38,550 nt of DNA from Fibrobacter sp. (lineage in GTDB: Bacteria; Fibrobacterota; Fibrobacteria; Fibrobacterales; Fibrobacteraceae): positions 1 to 38,550 of the forward strand of contig JAKSIE010000022.1 in assembly GCA_024398995.1 (NCBI GenBank), in the 5' to 3' direction. A model generated the notes under the pieces. It was not told the origin of the DNA, searched no databases, and saw only the letters and a program-made list of their open reading frames with translations. Shown piece after piece: positions 31,146 to 38,550 of the stretch (positions are counted from its first letter, which is position 1; the number at the start of each line of letters is the position of its first letter). Both the position numbers and the translations under genes were made by a program.

Positions 31146-31739
31146 CTAGTCGCGAATATTTACGCGGAAGTTTGCGCGACGATTCTGAGAGTATGCTTCT
31201 TCAGATTCGCCAGCGGCCTTGGGAGCTTCCTTGCCATAGCTGACAGATTCCATGCGCTTTGCATCGATACCGTAGGCAGCCAAGAATTCCTTAACCTTCA
31301 TAGCACGCTTTGCACCCAAAGTAAAGTTGTAGTCTTCGGTACCGCGAGCATCGGTGTGGCCTTCGATAGTAATAGAGAATCGGGTTTCCTTGATCAGGAG
31401 TTCTGCAACCTGAGCCAAGAGTTCCTTAGCCTTTTCGGTAAGTTCAGAACGATCAAAATCAAAGTACACATCTTCGCTCATGATCTGGTTGATGAGAGCT
31501 TCAAGGCGGGCACGTTCGGCTTCAAGGCGTTCAGCCTCTTCCTTAGCCTTTACTGCTGCCAAGGAATCAGCATTCAACACAGGCTGTTCTGCAATGGGAG
31601 CAGTTTCAGGCTGTACTGCAGTAGCTTCCGGAGCGGGGGCGGCTTCCGGTTCAGTCTTCGGAGGTTCCGGGGTAGCGCAAGCGGTAAGCGCAAAGCCCAC
31701 AACACTTGCAACGAGAGCGAATTTCAAGAGTTTGTTCAT
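31146..31739 (-). CDS. pal: peptidoglycan-associated lipoprotein Pal
   Basis: The 197-residue outer-membrane lipoprotein has lipobox LTAC and lipid Cys21. Residues about 25-60 are Pro/Ala/Glu-rich, and 60-88 form a short charged coiled coil. Residues about 90-197 are the OmpA-like peptidoglycan-binding domain, with YFDFDRSEL, IEGHTDARGTEDYN, and the C-terminal NRRANFRV. The Asp and Arg that bind diaminopimelate in this fold appear present. GGAAGG precedes the start. It lies between tolB and cpoB with gaps of 20 and 30 bases, consistent with one operon. Confidence 0.95.
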   Translation of the reverse strand: MNKLLKFALVASVVGFALTACATPEPPKTEPEAAPAPEATAVQPETAPIAEQPVLNADSLAAVKAKEEAERLEAERARLEALINQIMSEDVYFDFDRSELTEKAKELLAQVAELLIKETRFSITIEGHTDARGTEDYNFTLGAKRAMKVKEFLAAYGIDAKRMESVSYGKEAPKAAGESEEAYSQNRRANFRVNIRD

Positions 31740-31759
31740 CTTTCACCTTCCTTGTATTT

Positions 31760-33061
31760 TTAGTCTAAATCGTCGTAGAAGAAGGACCATGTGGGCGAAG
31801 TGTTTTCACCGGAATTCGTAATACGGGTTACGTTGGATCCGTCCTTTCTCATTATATAAATCTGGTAAGAGCCACTGCGGTTGCTGGCGAAGGCAATCAA
31901 CTTGCCATCGGGAGACCAAGTGGGGTGTTCATTGTTCCCTGCGTTATTGGTCAGCTGAACGATATCGGAACCATCCAGTGCGCAGGTGTAGATATTCATC
32001 TTGCCATTGTCCATGGAGGTATAGGCAATGCGGTCACCCTCGGGAGACCAGCTGGCACGTTCGTTATAACGACCCATAAAGGTCACGCGACGCATATCGC
32101 TGCCGTCCTTGCCCATCACAAAAATCTGGGGGCCACCGCCACGGTCGCTGGTAAACAGGACCTCGGTAGCATAAGGGCTCCAAGCGGGGCTCGTCTGGTT
32201 AGACTTGAGATAAGCAAACTTGCGGGCCTTGCCGGAATTCATATTGCCGATATACAAGTCCGTCTTGCCATCCACCGTAGAGGAGAAAAGCAGTTCGCCA
32301 GTCACAGGGTTCACAGCAGGGCTGTAAGTCTGATCCAGATTCGGGAACAAAGGCTGTTCCACGCCACCGAACTTCTTGAAGTAAAGTCGAGGACGATGAG
32401 TTTTGAAATTCACGTAGACAAGGCCCTTGTTTTCCTTCATCCACACAGGCATCATACTGATGCTTGTATCGCGGGTAATCTGAGAGCGGTGATAGCCATC
32501 GTAGTCGGAAACAACCACCTGCTTGATGCCGTCCATCTTGGAAACATAAGCAAGCTTTGTCGAAGCCACGCCGCGTTCGCCCCACAGGCGTTTGATTACC
32601 AAGTCAAAGAACTTATGCATGGCGCGGCGCAATTCCTGCTGGGGAACCACGTACGTCTCGCCCACCAGCATGTCCTTGGTCTGGGCAATGTACAAGTAGC
32701 AATCCACACGAAGCTTATTGCCATCCTGCTTAGTGACCTTACCCGTCACGTAATGCTTGACGTGCTTACGGCTGAACAAAGCCAGATTAAACTTGTCAGA
32801 AGCAACAACTTCGAAACGACCGGAAAGATTTGCATCACGGGTCAAAATCTGGTGAGGCTTTTCTTCGATCCATTCAATATTTTCCTTAGGCTCGGTAAAA
32901 GGAACAATACCAATGGGCATGGTCTTAAACACAGAAATACCCACATCCACCGCGATGGTGTCGATGGCGGCAAAGCTCAAGGACGGCAGCAAGAACATCA
33001 CCCCAAGGGCAATGGACATTGCCAATGTGGAAAACCTAAATGCTTTTGTTTTCTTCTTCAT
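31760..33061 (-). CDS. tolB: TolB periplasmic beta-propeller protein
   Basis: The 433-residue product has a Sec signal peptide at residues 1-31. An N-terminal alpha/beta domain follows (about 32-165), then a six-bladed WD40-like (PD40) propeller in which blades repeat a pattern such as PAWSPYATEVLFTSDRGG, ASWSPEGDRIAYTS and PTWSPDGKLIAFASNRSG. TolB binds Pal and the TolA side of the system to link the outer membrane with the proton-driven TolQR complex. The length matches E. coli TolB (430). It lies in the operon 36 bases after the TolA/TonB-like gene and 20 before pal. Confidence 0.95.
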   Translation of the reverse strand: MKKKTKAFRFSTLAMSIALGVMFLLPSLSFAAIDTIAVDVGISVFKTMPIGIVPFTEPKENIEWIEEKPHQILTRDANLSGRFEVVASDKFNLALFSRKHVKHYVTGKVTKQDGNKLRVDCYLYIAQTKDMLVGETYVVPQQELRRAMHKFFDLVIKRLWGERGVASTKLAYVSKMDGIKQVVVSDYDGYHRSQITRDTSISMMPVWMKENKGLVYVNFKTHRPRLYFKKFGGVEQPLFPNLDQTYSPAVNPVTGELLFSSTVDGKTDLYIGNMNSGKARKFAYLKSNQTSPAWSPYATEVLFTSDRGGGPQIFVMGKDGSDMRRVTFMGRYNERASWSPEGDRIAYTSMDNGKMNIYTCALDGSDIVQLTNNAGNNEHPTWSPDGKLIAFASNRSGSYQIYIMRKDGSNVTRITNSGENTSPTWSFFYDDLD

Positions 33062-33097
33062 ATTATCTCTTCTTATTCCTAAACCCTAATATGCAAG

Positions 33098-33874
33098 CTA
33101 ATTCGGCGTAAAGTTAAAGTGCAAAGTCAAGCTTGGCGCACGGAAATTAAAGGGAAGTTCCGGAACCTTGGAAATCTTGACTGCACGAACAGACAAATGA
33201 TCCCAGGTGGCGTTACCCGAGGATTTCTTCAGGGTAATTGCAGAAATCCCACCAAAGCGGTCAATGGTAAACTGCACCGTAGTCTTAATGCTCTTCTTCA
33301 CGTTCAAGTTATTCGGCGGATTGAAGTTCGCCATAATAATCTTCTTCAGTTGTTCCAAGTAAACCTGCATCAGCGGGTCCATGTCCACAGAACCCACAGG
33401 ATTCAAGCTGGGAGCCTCCACTGCAGTAGGCAATTCCATATCATCGATATCGAAATCATCCTTCACCGGCTCCGGTTCGGGATCAGGTTCCGGCTGAGGC
33501 TCTTCCTTCACCGGTTCCGGTTCGGGTTCCGGCTTCTTTTCCTCCTCGGGCTTGATTTCCGGAGGAAGTTCTTCGTTAATCTTGGGCTTAGGTTCCGGCT
33601 TGGGTTTTACCTTCTTAGGTTCAGGAGGAACTTCCTTAGGCGGTTCAGGCGGCTTTGGCTTTGGCGGTTCCGGAGGAGCTACCTGAGGCTGCTGAACCTG
33701 CACCATTTCGAACACAGGAATAGGCTCGGGCTCGGACTTGAAATTCACATAATGCATACCAACGCAAAAGCCAGCGACAATAACGTGGAACGCGATGGCA
33801 CAGACGATGATCTTGGCCACCGTCCCATCGTCATTCTCGACAAAATACTGGATCTTTCGCTTTTCGTCGCGCAC
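33098..33874 (-). CDS. TolA/TonB-type energy-transducing protein
   Basis: The product has 258 residues. GTG at 33872-33874 is the start and overlaps the tolR stop by one base (TAGTG). One N-terminal helix (about residues 20-42) anchors it in the inner membrane. Residues about 55-150 are a Pro/Glu/Lys-rich spacer (PPEPPKPKPPEPP and similar) expected to span the periplasm. The C-terminal 90 residues (VQFTIDRFGGISAITLKKSSG) form a TonB-like domain. The spacer is TonB-like rather than the long Ala/Lys helix of E. coli TolA. Because it sits between tolR and tolB, I take TolA function as most likely, with TonB-type transport as the alternative. Confidence 0.88.
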   Translation of the reverse strand: MRDEKRKIQYFVENDDGTVAKIIVCAIAFHVIVAGFCVGMHYVNFKSEPEPIPVFEMVQVQQPQVAPPEPPKPKPPEPPKEVPPEPKKVKPKPEPKPKINEELPPEIKPEEEKKPEPEPEPVKEEPQPEPDPEPEPVKDDFDIDDMELPTAVEAPSLNPVGSVDMDPLMQVYLEQLKKIIMANFNPPNNLNVKKSIKTTVQFTIDRFGGISAITLKKSSGNATWDHLSVRAVKISKVPELPFNFRAPSLTLHFNFTPN

Positions 33875-34284
33875 TATCTACCCGGAACTTCCTTTGGATT
33901 CATGGTAAGGAAACCAAGCTTCGTCACCCCAAGTTTCTGAACCTGGGTCACGACCTTCATTACAAGACCATAACGGACTTCTTCGTCCGAATTGATGACC
34001 ACAGCCATCTGACCGTCCCACAGGGACTTGAATACACTATTGAAGCTATTGTCGAAATCAACCATCATATCGGAGATGTAGACTTCTTCGTTCTTGGTAA
34101 TAGAGACCTTCAGCAGCTTTTCCTGTTCCATGGTGGGGGCTTCGGCCTTGGGCAAGTCCACCTTGACCCCCTGACTCATAAGGGGGGCGCAGATAATGAA
34201 CACGATCAAGATGGCGAACACGATATCGATCATGTTCGTCAGGTTCATTTCCTGCTTAAGTTCTTTTCCGCGGCTACGCTTCAC
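33874..34284 (-). CDS. tolR: TolR/ExbD proton-channel subunit
   Basis: The 136-residue product starts at GTG 34284 and is preceded by AGGAGG, which overlaps the tolQ stop codon. One helix at about residues 18-40 carries the essential proton-carrying Asp20 (NMIDIVFAILIVF). The rest is the periplasmic TolR domain (VKVDLPKAEAP and following). With TolQ it forms the pmf-driven motor acting on the TolA-like protein. ExbD is the paralogous alternative, but the tolB-pal context favours TolR. Confidence 0.92.
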   Translation of the reverse strand: MKRSRGKELKQEMNLTNMIDIVFAILIVFIICAPLMSQGVKVDLPKAEAPTMEQEKLLKVSITKNEEVYISDMMVDFDNSFNSVFKSLWDGQMAVVINSDEEVRYGLVMKVVTQVQKLGVTKLGFLTMNPKEVPGR

Positions 34285-34293
34285 TTAAGCCTC

Positions 34294-34986
34294 CTAGCCG
34301 GCAACTTCTTCAAGAGCAAGCAAGTCGCCGCGCTTGAACAAGCTCAGCACCTGGGAACCAAAGTTGTAATAGGAAATTTCGTTCTGGCTGTTGTTGGAGG
34401 TAAAATAGTTATAGCCAGCAGATGCGGGGATAGCCACCACAAGGCCGCCCACAGTAGTAATCAAGGCCATGGCGATACCCGGTGCCACCACGGTCAAGTC
34501 GGCGGAACCGTGCTGACCAATCTGGAAGAAGGCCACCATAATGCCCCACACCGTACCCAGCAAGCCAAAGAAGGGAGCCAGGTTGGAGGCAGTAGCCAAG
34601 AAGCTCAGGTAGCGGTCTTCGGCAAGGCGAAGGCCTTCGATAGAACGCTGGATCGTGTCTTCCAACAAGGAAGCACGGTGCTGAATGGAGTCGTAGCTCA
34701 CAAAGTTACTGAACTTGGAGGCTTCCTTCAGGACTTCTTCGGTCAAGCTGCGAAGTGCACTTTCATCGGCAGTTTCGCAGAGGGACTGAAGTTCAACGAA
34801 CTGCGTGACGCTGCTAAACTTGCGGAAGAACACAACGTTGGCATGCTTGTTCTTGCGATGGACGAAGTACTTGACGATGATAATGCCCCAGGAACCCAAG
34901 GACATCACGGCCAGAATACAGAGAACCACAATGGTAGCAATGTCCGATTGCATCACCATTTGAACTAAAGGAATCGAATTGTTCAA
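34294..34986 (-). CDS. tolQ: TolQ/ExbB proton-channel subunit
   Basis: The 230-residue inner-membrane protein has three helices (about 13-35, 140-162 and 178-200) and the family core FFGLLGTVWGIMVAFFQIG and PGIAMALITTVGGLVVAIPA. The start is TTG at 34984-34986, chosen because GGGAGG lies five bases upstream and no ATG occurs before residue 12, inside the first helix. It is the first gene of the tolQ-tolR-tolA/tonB-tolB-pal-cpoB operon. The promoter must lie in 34987-35088, where there is an inverted repeat at 35045-35066. Confidence 0.94.
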   Translation of the reverse strand: MNNSIPLVQMVMQSDIATIVVLCILAVMSLGSWGIIIVKYFVHRKNKHANVVFFRKFSSVTQFVELQSLCETADESALRSLTEEVLKEASKFSNFVSYDSIQHRASLLEDTIQRSIEGLRLAEDRYLSFLATASNLAPFFGLLGTVWGIMVAFFQIGQHGSADLTVVAPGIAMALITTVGGLVVAIPASAGYNYFTSNNSQNEISYYNFGSQVLSLFKRGDLLALEEVAG

Positions 34987-35044
34987 GACAACCTCCCTAA
35001 ACTAAGCCCTTGAATTATTAAATCGTTGTTCTTCAACAAGATAA

Positions 35045-35066
35045 CAAACGTAAAATGTATCGTTTG
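35045..35066. promoter_or_regulatory. inverted repeat upstream of tolQ
   Basis: CAAACG and CGTTTG are exact inverted arms separated by ten AT-rich bases, about 60 bases upstream of the tolQ start. It is a possible operator for the Tol-Pal operon; no clear -35/-10 pair could be fixed. Confidence 0.3.
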
Positions 35067-35088
35067 AATTTTACCGCTATAATGTACT

Positions 35089-35116
35089 AAAAAAGCCCCC
35101 TTCTGGGGGCTTTTTT
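35089..35116 (-). terminator. strong intrinsic terminator after the FecR-like gene
   Basis: A 6-bp all-GC stem GCCCCC/GGGGGC with TTCT loop is flanked by six A and six T. It separates the FecR-like lipoprotein gene from the Tol-Pal operon on the same strand. Confidence 0.9.
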
Positions 35117-35156
35117 GGCCAATGTGACTAAAATCTTACACTAGAGGGTTTTAAGC

Positions 35157-36674
35157 TTAGTGAGCTTCGTAAACCGTATGGGCCTTGTAGTTTGCACCGT
35201 TCTTCAGTTTGGCAACCACATCAATACCCGCGGTCTGGTTCTTAGCCAGCTGAACCGGGTACTGGTAAATCAAGTCACTCAATTCGGTAATGGTCTCGAC
35301 CACCACACTGTCGCGGTAGATGGTGATGGATTCAACCTTGCTCAAGTCTTCTTCCACAATGCCAGACAAAGTAATCTTCATGTTGGCAATGGCTTCTTTC
35401 TTGCGCTTTGGAACCTTGATCACTTCGGTAGCGGCAGAGTCAGACTTGTCGTTCAACTTGATTACCAGCTTGAGAGCAGTATCTGCGGGGGCGGTAGTCT
35501 TACGGACAATCAACTTCTTTGCTGGAGGTTCTACAGCCTTAGCTTCTTCCACAGGAGCCTTCGCCTCTTCCACGGGGGCAACAGCGGAATCTACCACAGC
35601 GGAGTCAGCCTTGGCCAAGGTGTCGGCCTCGGGTTCTTCTACGGGAACCTCTTCAGAAGATGCGGGATCCACGTATTCCGTAGACCAGGTATTGCACTGG
35701 ACTTCTACAGTACCATCGCTACAGATTGCCATAAAGCGCTTGGTACCAACAGCCTTCGGATCCCAGGAGAAGGTTCTCTCGTAATCACCAGAAGCGGGAA
35801 CAGTATCCGTAACGCCCATAACGGTCACAAATACGCCCGGAGTAAGCTTAGCCTTCAAGGTAACAGAGGGCTGCCTTACTGCCTTGGGAATAGCCACAGG
35901 CGCAAAAGTCAGATTCTCCTGGAACTTGTTGCGTTCTTCAACGTAGCCAGCGTCAAAGGACTGCAAGGACTTCTCAAGTTCTTCCACGTTGTCCAGGCCA
36001 CCTTCCTTAACCATGGTTTCCAGGGCGGCAAACAGGGCTGTGGTACCGGAGGATTCCAGCTGGATGGTCTTGGCATCGCCGGACTTGGTCACGAGAAGAG
36101 TCTGATTCTGAGCAATATTGGAAGAGCGACCCTTGGCATCCTTGACTTCAACAAGACCTTCCTTAAGGGAGGCGACCATCTGGCCATCAAGGCTACCCAC
36201 GAAACCCGCAGTACCGCGAATCGATGCAGTTGCGGTTCCAGTCTTGAAGTTGAACTGGTTGTTCTTCTGCTTCTGGACGTCGAACTGGATATTACCATTG
36301 CGGATGAATACATTCACTTCACCCTTGATGTTGCTCTTAAATTCGGTATTAAACTCAACGGTGGAATTTTCAGAAATAATCAAGACGGTTCCGTCGGTGG
36401 TATTGAGCACCACTTCAGATTCAGTTTCGGTCATGATCTGGTCATTATCGCCAACATTCTGGCCCACATGCAGGGCTTTCCACATGTCGGACTTGGCCTT
36501 GAGGTACTTGCTGGAACCCACGGCATTTCGAACCTTGGCCTTAAAAACAGCCAAAGCATCATGATCAGCTTCTGCGGTAATCTTATTCGACTTAACGTGA
36601 CTTTCCACAGAGTCCTTGCAAGCGACAAGGGCAAAGGACAGACAAATTGGTAAAACAAGGTACTTATTCAGCAT
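35157..36674 (-). CDS. FecR-domain lipoprotein
   Basis: The product has 505 residues. Lipobox LVAC gives lipid Cys19. Residues about 60-205 show the FecR pattern: a 'set-up' strand region (LHVGQNVGDNDQIMTETESEV), GTVLIISENSTVEF, and GTATASIRGTAGFVG, followed by a QTLLVTKSG strand. A helical stretch (about 210-260), a beta region with VTVMGVTDTVPASG, and an Ala/Glu/Pro-rich linker (about 340-385) precede a final beta domain. Classic FecR is an anti-sigma transducer with one inner-membrane helix. This protein is a lipoprotein without a cytosolic part and no sigma-factor gene is adjacent, so signalling is doubtful and a structural or ligand-binding role is as likely. Confidence 0.82.
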   Translation of the reverse strand: MLNKYLVLPICLSFALVACKDSVESHVKSNKITAEADHDALAVFKAKVRNAVGSSKYLKAKSDMWKALHVGQNVGDNDQIMTETESEVVLNTTDGTVLIISENSTVEFNTEFKSNIKGEVNVFIRNGNIQFDVQKQKNNQFNFKTGTATASIRGTAGFVGSLDGQMVASLKEGLVEVKDAKGRSSNIAQNQTLLVTKSGDAKTIQLESSGTTALFAALETMVKEGGLDNVEELEKSLQSFDAGYVEERNKFQENLTFAPVAIPKAVRQPSVTLKAKLTPGVFVTVMGVTDTVPASGDYERTFSWDPKAVGTKRFMAICSDGTVEVQCNTWSTEYVDPASSEEVPVEEPEADTLAKADSAVVDSAVAPVEEAKAPVEEAKAVEPPAKKLIVRKTTAPADTALKLVIKLNDKSDSAATEVIKVPKRKKEAIANMKITLSGIVEEDLSKVESITIYRDSVVVETITELSDLIYQYPVQLAKNQTAGIDVVAKLKNGANYKAHTVYEAH

Positions 36675-36697
36675 AATTGTTCTCTAAATCTACAGCA

Positions 36698-36725
36698 AAT
36701 CTAAATTTCCTTTCTTGAAAGTCAA
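36698..36725 (-). promoter_or_regulatory. sigma-70-like promoter for the FecR-like gene
   Basis: On the minus strand TTGACT (36720-36725) and TAGATT (36698-36703) are 16 bases apart, about 24 bases upstream of the ATG at 36674. Match to consensus is moderate. Confidence 0.4.
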
Positions 36726-36834
36726 TAGACACGATAAGAAACCGACGCCACTTTTGTCGTCTATCACAGTAAAAAATACTTTTCTTGTAGGAAAAAAAAG
36801 TAAAAATTGAGTTTCAAACCCCAAGCGGGCCCTT

Positions 36835-37593
36835 TTAGAGGCCCTTAGGATGAAAACTGCGACGATGAGCGGGAGTCATCCCCAGCTTACGGATCGCATC
36901 CAAATGAGCCTTGGTACCATAGCCGGCATGCTTATCAAAGCCATATCCCGGATAGGTCTTTTCCAAATCGTCCATAAAACGGTCACGAAAGACCTTCGCC
37001 AAGATGGATGCCGCCGAAATAGAAGCCACCCGGCCATCCCCCTTCACCACCGGAATCTGGGAATCTTCGGAAACCCCGTGAATTTTCAAGTTTCCATCCA
37101 CAGCAATAAGAACCTCGGGGGCAGCCACCGTAAACAAGTCGGCACTTGAAACCCTAGCGTCAAAGGTTGCGATACAATCGGCAAAAGAACCCTTTACTTC
37201 CACTGGGATCTCGGGTTCCGATACCTGAAGACCAGGCATGCCCAAGGCTGTCAGGGCTCGGCGCATCGCCAGAAAATCCGCCTCCAGAATATTGATGGAA
37301 TCAATTTCCTCAACGCTTGCGCTTGCGATGGCGTAACAGATACAGGCGTCCTTCACCTGTTCATACATAGCCTCGCGCTTGGGGCGGGTCAACTTCTTGG
37401 AATCGTTCAAGGAAGGCAAAACATCCGGAGACTTGAGAACGGCGGCACAAGCAACCACAGGGCCAGCCAAAGGGCCTCTGCCCACCTCGTCAATCCCCAC
37501 AATAATCTTACCGGGGAAATTGGAGCGGAAAGCCATCTCCCCTTCTATGGGACTTTCGATTCCGGCAACAAATACAGGAGGTTTAAACTTCAT
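36835..37593 (-). CDS. rnhB: ribonuclease HII
   Basis: The 252-residue enzyme removes ribonucleotides from DNA. IVGIDEVGRGPLAGP carries the catalytic Asp35-Glu36. Further acidic residues are in VLIAVDG and in the GDGRVASISAASILAKVFRD block, and the C-terminal GYGTKAHLDAI and HRRSF are typical. It is longer than E. coli RNase HII (198) because of about 30 extra N-terminal residues and an insert of about 30-40 residues (LQVSEPEIPVEVKGS and following) before the third acidic site. Its ATG overlaps the purN stop (ATGA), so the pair is translationally coupled. No terminator hairpin with a T-run is visible downstream. Confidence 0.95.
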   Translation of the reverse strand: MKFKPPVFVAGIESPIEGEMAFRSNFPGKIIVGIDEVGRGPLAGPVVACAAVLKSPDVLPSLNDSKKLTRPKREAMYEQVKDACICYAIASASVEEIDSINILEADFLAMRRALTALGMPGLQVSEPEIPVEVKGSFADCIATFDARVSSADLFTVAAPEVLIAVDGNLKIHGVSEDSQIPVVKGDGRVASISAASILAKVFRDRFMDDLEKTYPGYGFDKHAGYGTKAHLDAIRKLGMTPAHRRSFHPKGL

Positions 37594-38180
37594 TTTTGCA
37601 GGCTCTCACCATATTCCTTAATGGTGCGCCAATAGATATCGTGTTCCTGTTCCAGAACTCGAGCCTGAAGCGATGCCGGAGTGTCGTCGGGCATCACAGG
37701 AACCTTACGCTGGGCAAGAATGCGACCCTGGTCAATTTCGGAAGAAACCAGATGTACCGTTGGACCAGATTCGGTCTCATGAGCCGCAAGAACAGCTTCG
37801 TGAACATGAAGTCCCCAAAATCCCTTGCCACCGAACTTAGGCAACAGAGACGGGTGGATATTCAAAATACGGTCTGGCATTTTTTCAACTAGACAATCCG
37901 GCAGCTTTTTCATGTAGCCAGCCAGAATCAAGAGGTCCACAGGACGTTCATCCAAAACTGCGCAAAGAGCCTTTTCGTACTCCGCCTCGTCCGGATGAGT
38001 CTTACCGGAAATGTGGTATACGGGAATACCGTAGGTCGTAGCATGATTAACGGCGCCACAACCACCATTATTCGTAATCAAGAACTTGCATTGGGCTTCC
38101 AGGTCACCCTCGCCAATGCGATCAATAATCGCCTTAAAGTTGCTTCCACCACCGGAAGCCATTACACCTATTTTGAACAT
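37590..38180 (-). CDS. purN: phosphoribosylglycinamide formyltransferase
   Basis: The 196-residue enzyme transfers a formyl group from 10-formyl-tetrahydrofolate to GAR in purine synthesis. ASGGGSN (residues 8-14) binds the phosphate. The catalytic triad is Asn107 and His109 (NIHPSLLP) with Asp150 (SEIDQG), matching E. coli Asn106, His108 and Asp144. The length is near the E. coli 212. It overlaps rnhB by four bases. The upstream region up to 38350 is AT-rich with TATAAT-like words and the palindrome CCTATA-A-TATAGG at 38287-38299, so its promoter is probably there; no clear Shine-Dalgarno sequence precedes ATG 38180. Confidence 0.95.
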   Translation of the reverse strand: MFKIGVMASGGGSNFKAIIDRIGEGDLEAQCKFLITNNGGCGAVNHATTYGIPVYHISGKTHPDEAEYEKALCAVLDERPVDLLILAGYMKKLPDCLVEKMPDRILNIHPSLLPKFGGKGFWGLHVHEAVLAAHETESGPTVHLVSSEIDQGRILAQRKVPVMPDDTPASLQARVLEQEHDIYWRTIKEYGESLQK

Positions 38181-38353
38181 GGGTCCAAAGATAGAATGTT
38201 TTTACGAACTAAAAGCAACCAAAACCAAAACAACACCAAGAAACACCGTTGCATAGTTGATTATAAATGTCGGAGTTATCTTCATGCCTATAATATAGGT
38301 TGTAATATTCCACAATAGAAGTGACAGCCCTCACGGAGAGACGGGCATCACAA
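38181..38353. other. AT-rich intergenic region upstream of purN
   Basis: No convincing gene was seen. The region includes a 13-base palindrome at 38287-38299 (arms CCTATA/TATAGG around one A) and several TATAAT-like words that may form the purN promoter. With the terminal repeat it makes a 370-base stretch without a gene. Confidence 0.5.
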
Positions 38354-38550
38354 AAAAAGTCCGGGCCGATAGGCTCGAACTTTTGTGAGTGGGGATTCCA
38401 AAGGGGTGGTAACCCCTTTGCATCAAAATACATCCTGGGGGTTTTAGGGGGTGGATCCCCCCTGAGGAGCGAGTTTACTCGCCCTCAGACACGAGAAAAA
38501 GTCCGGGCCGATAGGCTCGAACTTTTGTGAGTGGGGATTCCAAAGGGGTG
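38354..38550. repeat. 142-bp hairpin-rich tandem repeat, first 1.4 units, cut by window end
   Basis: Bases 38354-38408 and 38496-38550 are identical over 55 bases, giving a period of 142. The complete unit can form four hairpins: 38355-38384 (AAAAGT/ACTTTT arms with GCC/GGC near a GATA loop), 38399-38420 (9-bp stem CAAAGGGGT/ACCCCTTTG, loop GGTA), 38446-38463 (AGGGGG with a C-rich arm) and 38462-38488 (11-bp stem with one bulged A and a TTTA loop). Small open frames across it appear on both strands and are probably not genes. The window ends inside the second copy, so copy number is unknown. Confidence 0.85.

Noticed and set aside
36822..36850. GGGCC/GGCCC hairpin at the end of rnhB as a terminator.
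   Set aside because: The stem is short, partly inside the coding end, and no T-run follows.
38360..38384. tRNA-like arm (GTTCGAGCC on the minus strand) in the terminal repeat.
   Set aside because: No cloverleaf, acceptor stem or anticodon arm can be built around it.
38209..38530. Short open frames on both strands over the terminal repeat (about 70 codons each).
   Set aside because: They run through tandem hairpin repeats, lack ribosome sites and have low-complexity products; the repeat explains them.

Overview
The window is a gene-dense bacterial chromosome segment that looks like the genus Fibrobacter (phylum Fibrobacterota). I infer this from two lineage-typical families: a lipoprotein ending in a Fibrobacter-succinogenes major paralogous (FISUMP, TIGR02145-type) domain at 19887-23480, and a TIGR02147/DUF4423 family protein at 3891-4733. 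Several lipoproteins also have the serine-rich linkers common in that genus, and the Tol-Pal genes show a diderm envelope. No rRNA, tRNA, CRISPR array, transposase, integrase or phage gene was seen.

Layout. 1-1622: a secreted pentapeptide-repeat protein. 1762-3159 (-): radA. 3160-3605: a motif-rich intergenic region. 3606-5349 (+): a three-gene unit of small Cys-rich lipoprotein, TIGR02147 regulator-like protein and a second Cys-rich lipoprotein. It converges on 5412-8162 (-), a lipoprotein with a long collagen-like Gly-X-Y stalk and a histidine-phosphatase-like head. 8436-9975 (-): dCMP deaminase and a short-chain dehydrogenase, separated by a palindromic tandem repeat. 10177-15344 (+): a LeuT-type Na+ symporter, its single-helix small partner, and a three-domain LplT-PlsC-acyl-ACP-synthetase fusion. 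15498-15965 (+): RidA family. 15978-19809 (-): scpB, mutS and an HD-domain gene, tightly coupled. 19887-23480 (-): FISUMP lipoprotein. 23536-27767 (-): proB and a RapA-like SWI2/SNF2 ATPase. 27832-29928 (+): a GYF-RDD membrane protein and murA. 30030-34986 (-): a complete tolQ-tolR-tolA/tonB-tolB-pal-cpoB operon. 35157-36674 (-): FecR-like lipoprotein. 36835-38180 (-): rnhB and purN. 38354-38550: the first 1.4 units of a 142-bp hairpin-rich tandem repeat that runs off the window.

How the genes fit together. Most of the window is housekeeping: DNA repair and segregation (radA, mutS, scpB, rnhB), cell wall and envelope (murA, Tol-Pal, phospholipid remodelling), nucleotide and amino-acid metabolism (purN, dCMP deaminase, proB, RidA). 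The accessory part is the surface-lipoprotein cassette at about 3.2-8.4 kb. There the octamer CGTATCAT recurs upstream of both convergent transcription units, once as a perfect 19-bp palindrome. The TIGR02147 protein has a helix-turn-helix-like N-terminus and is a natural candidate for the factor that reads it. This cassette, with its collagen-stalked phosphatase-like lipoprotein, is the best candidate for an undescribed system. All functional links in it are inference from sequence and position.
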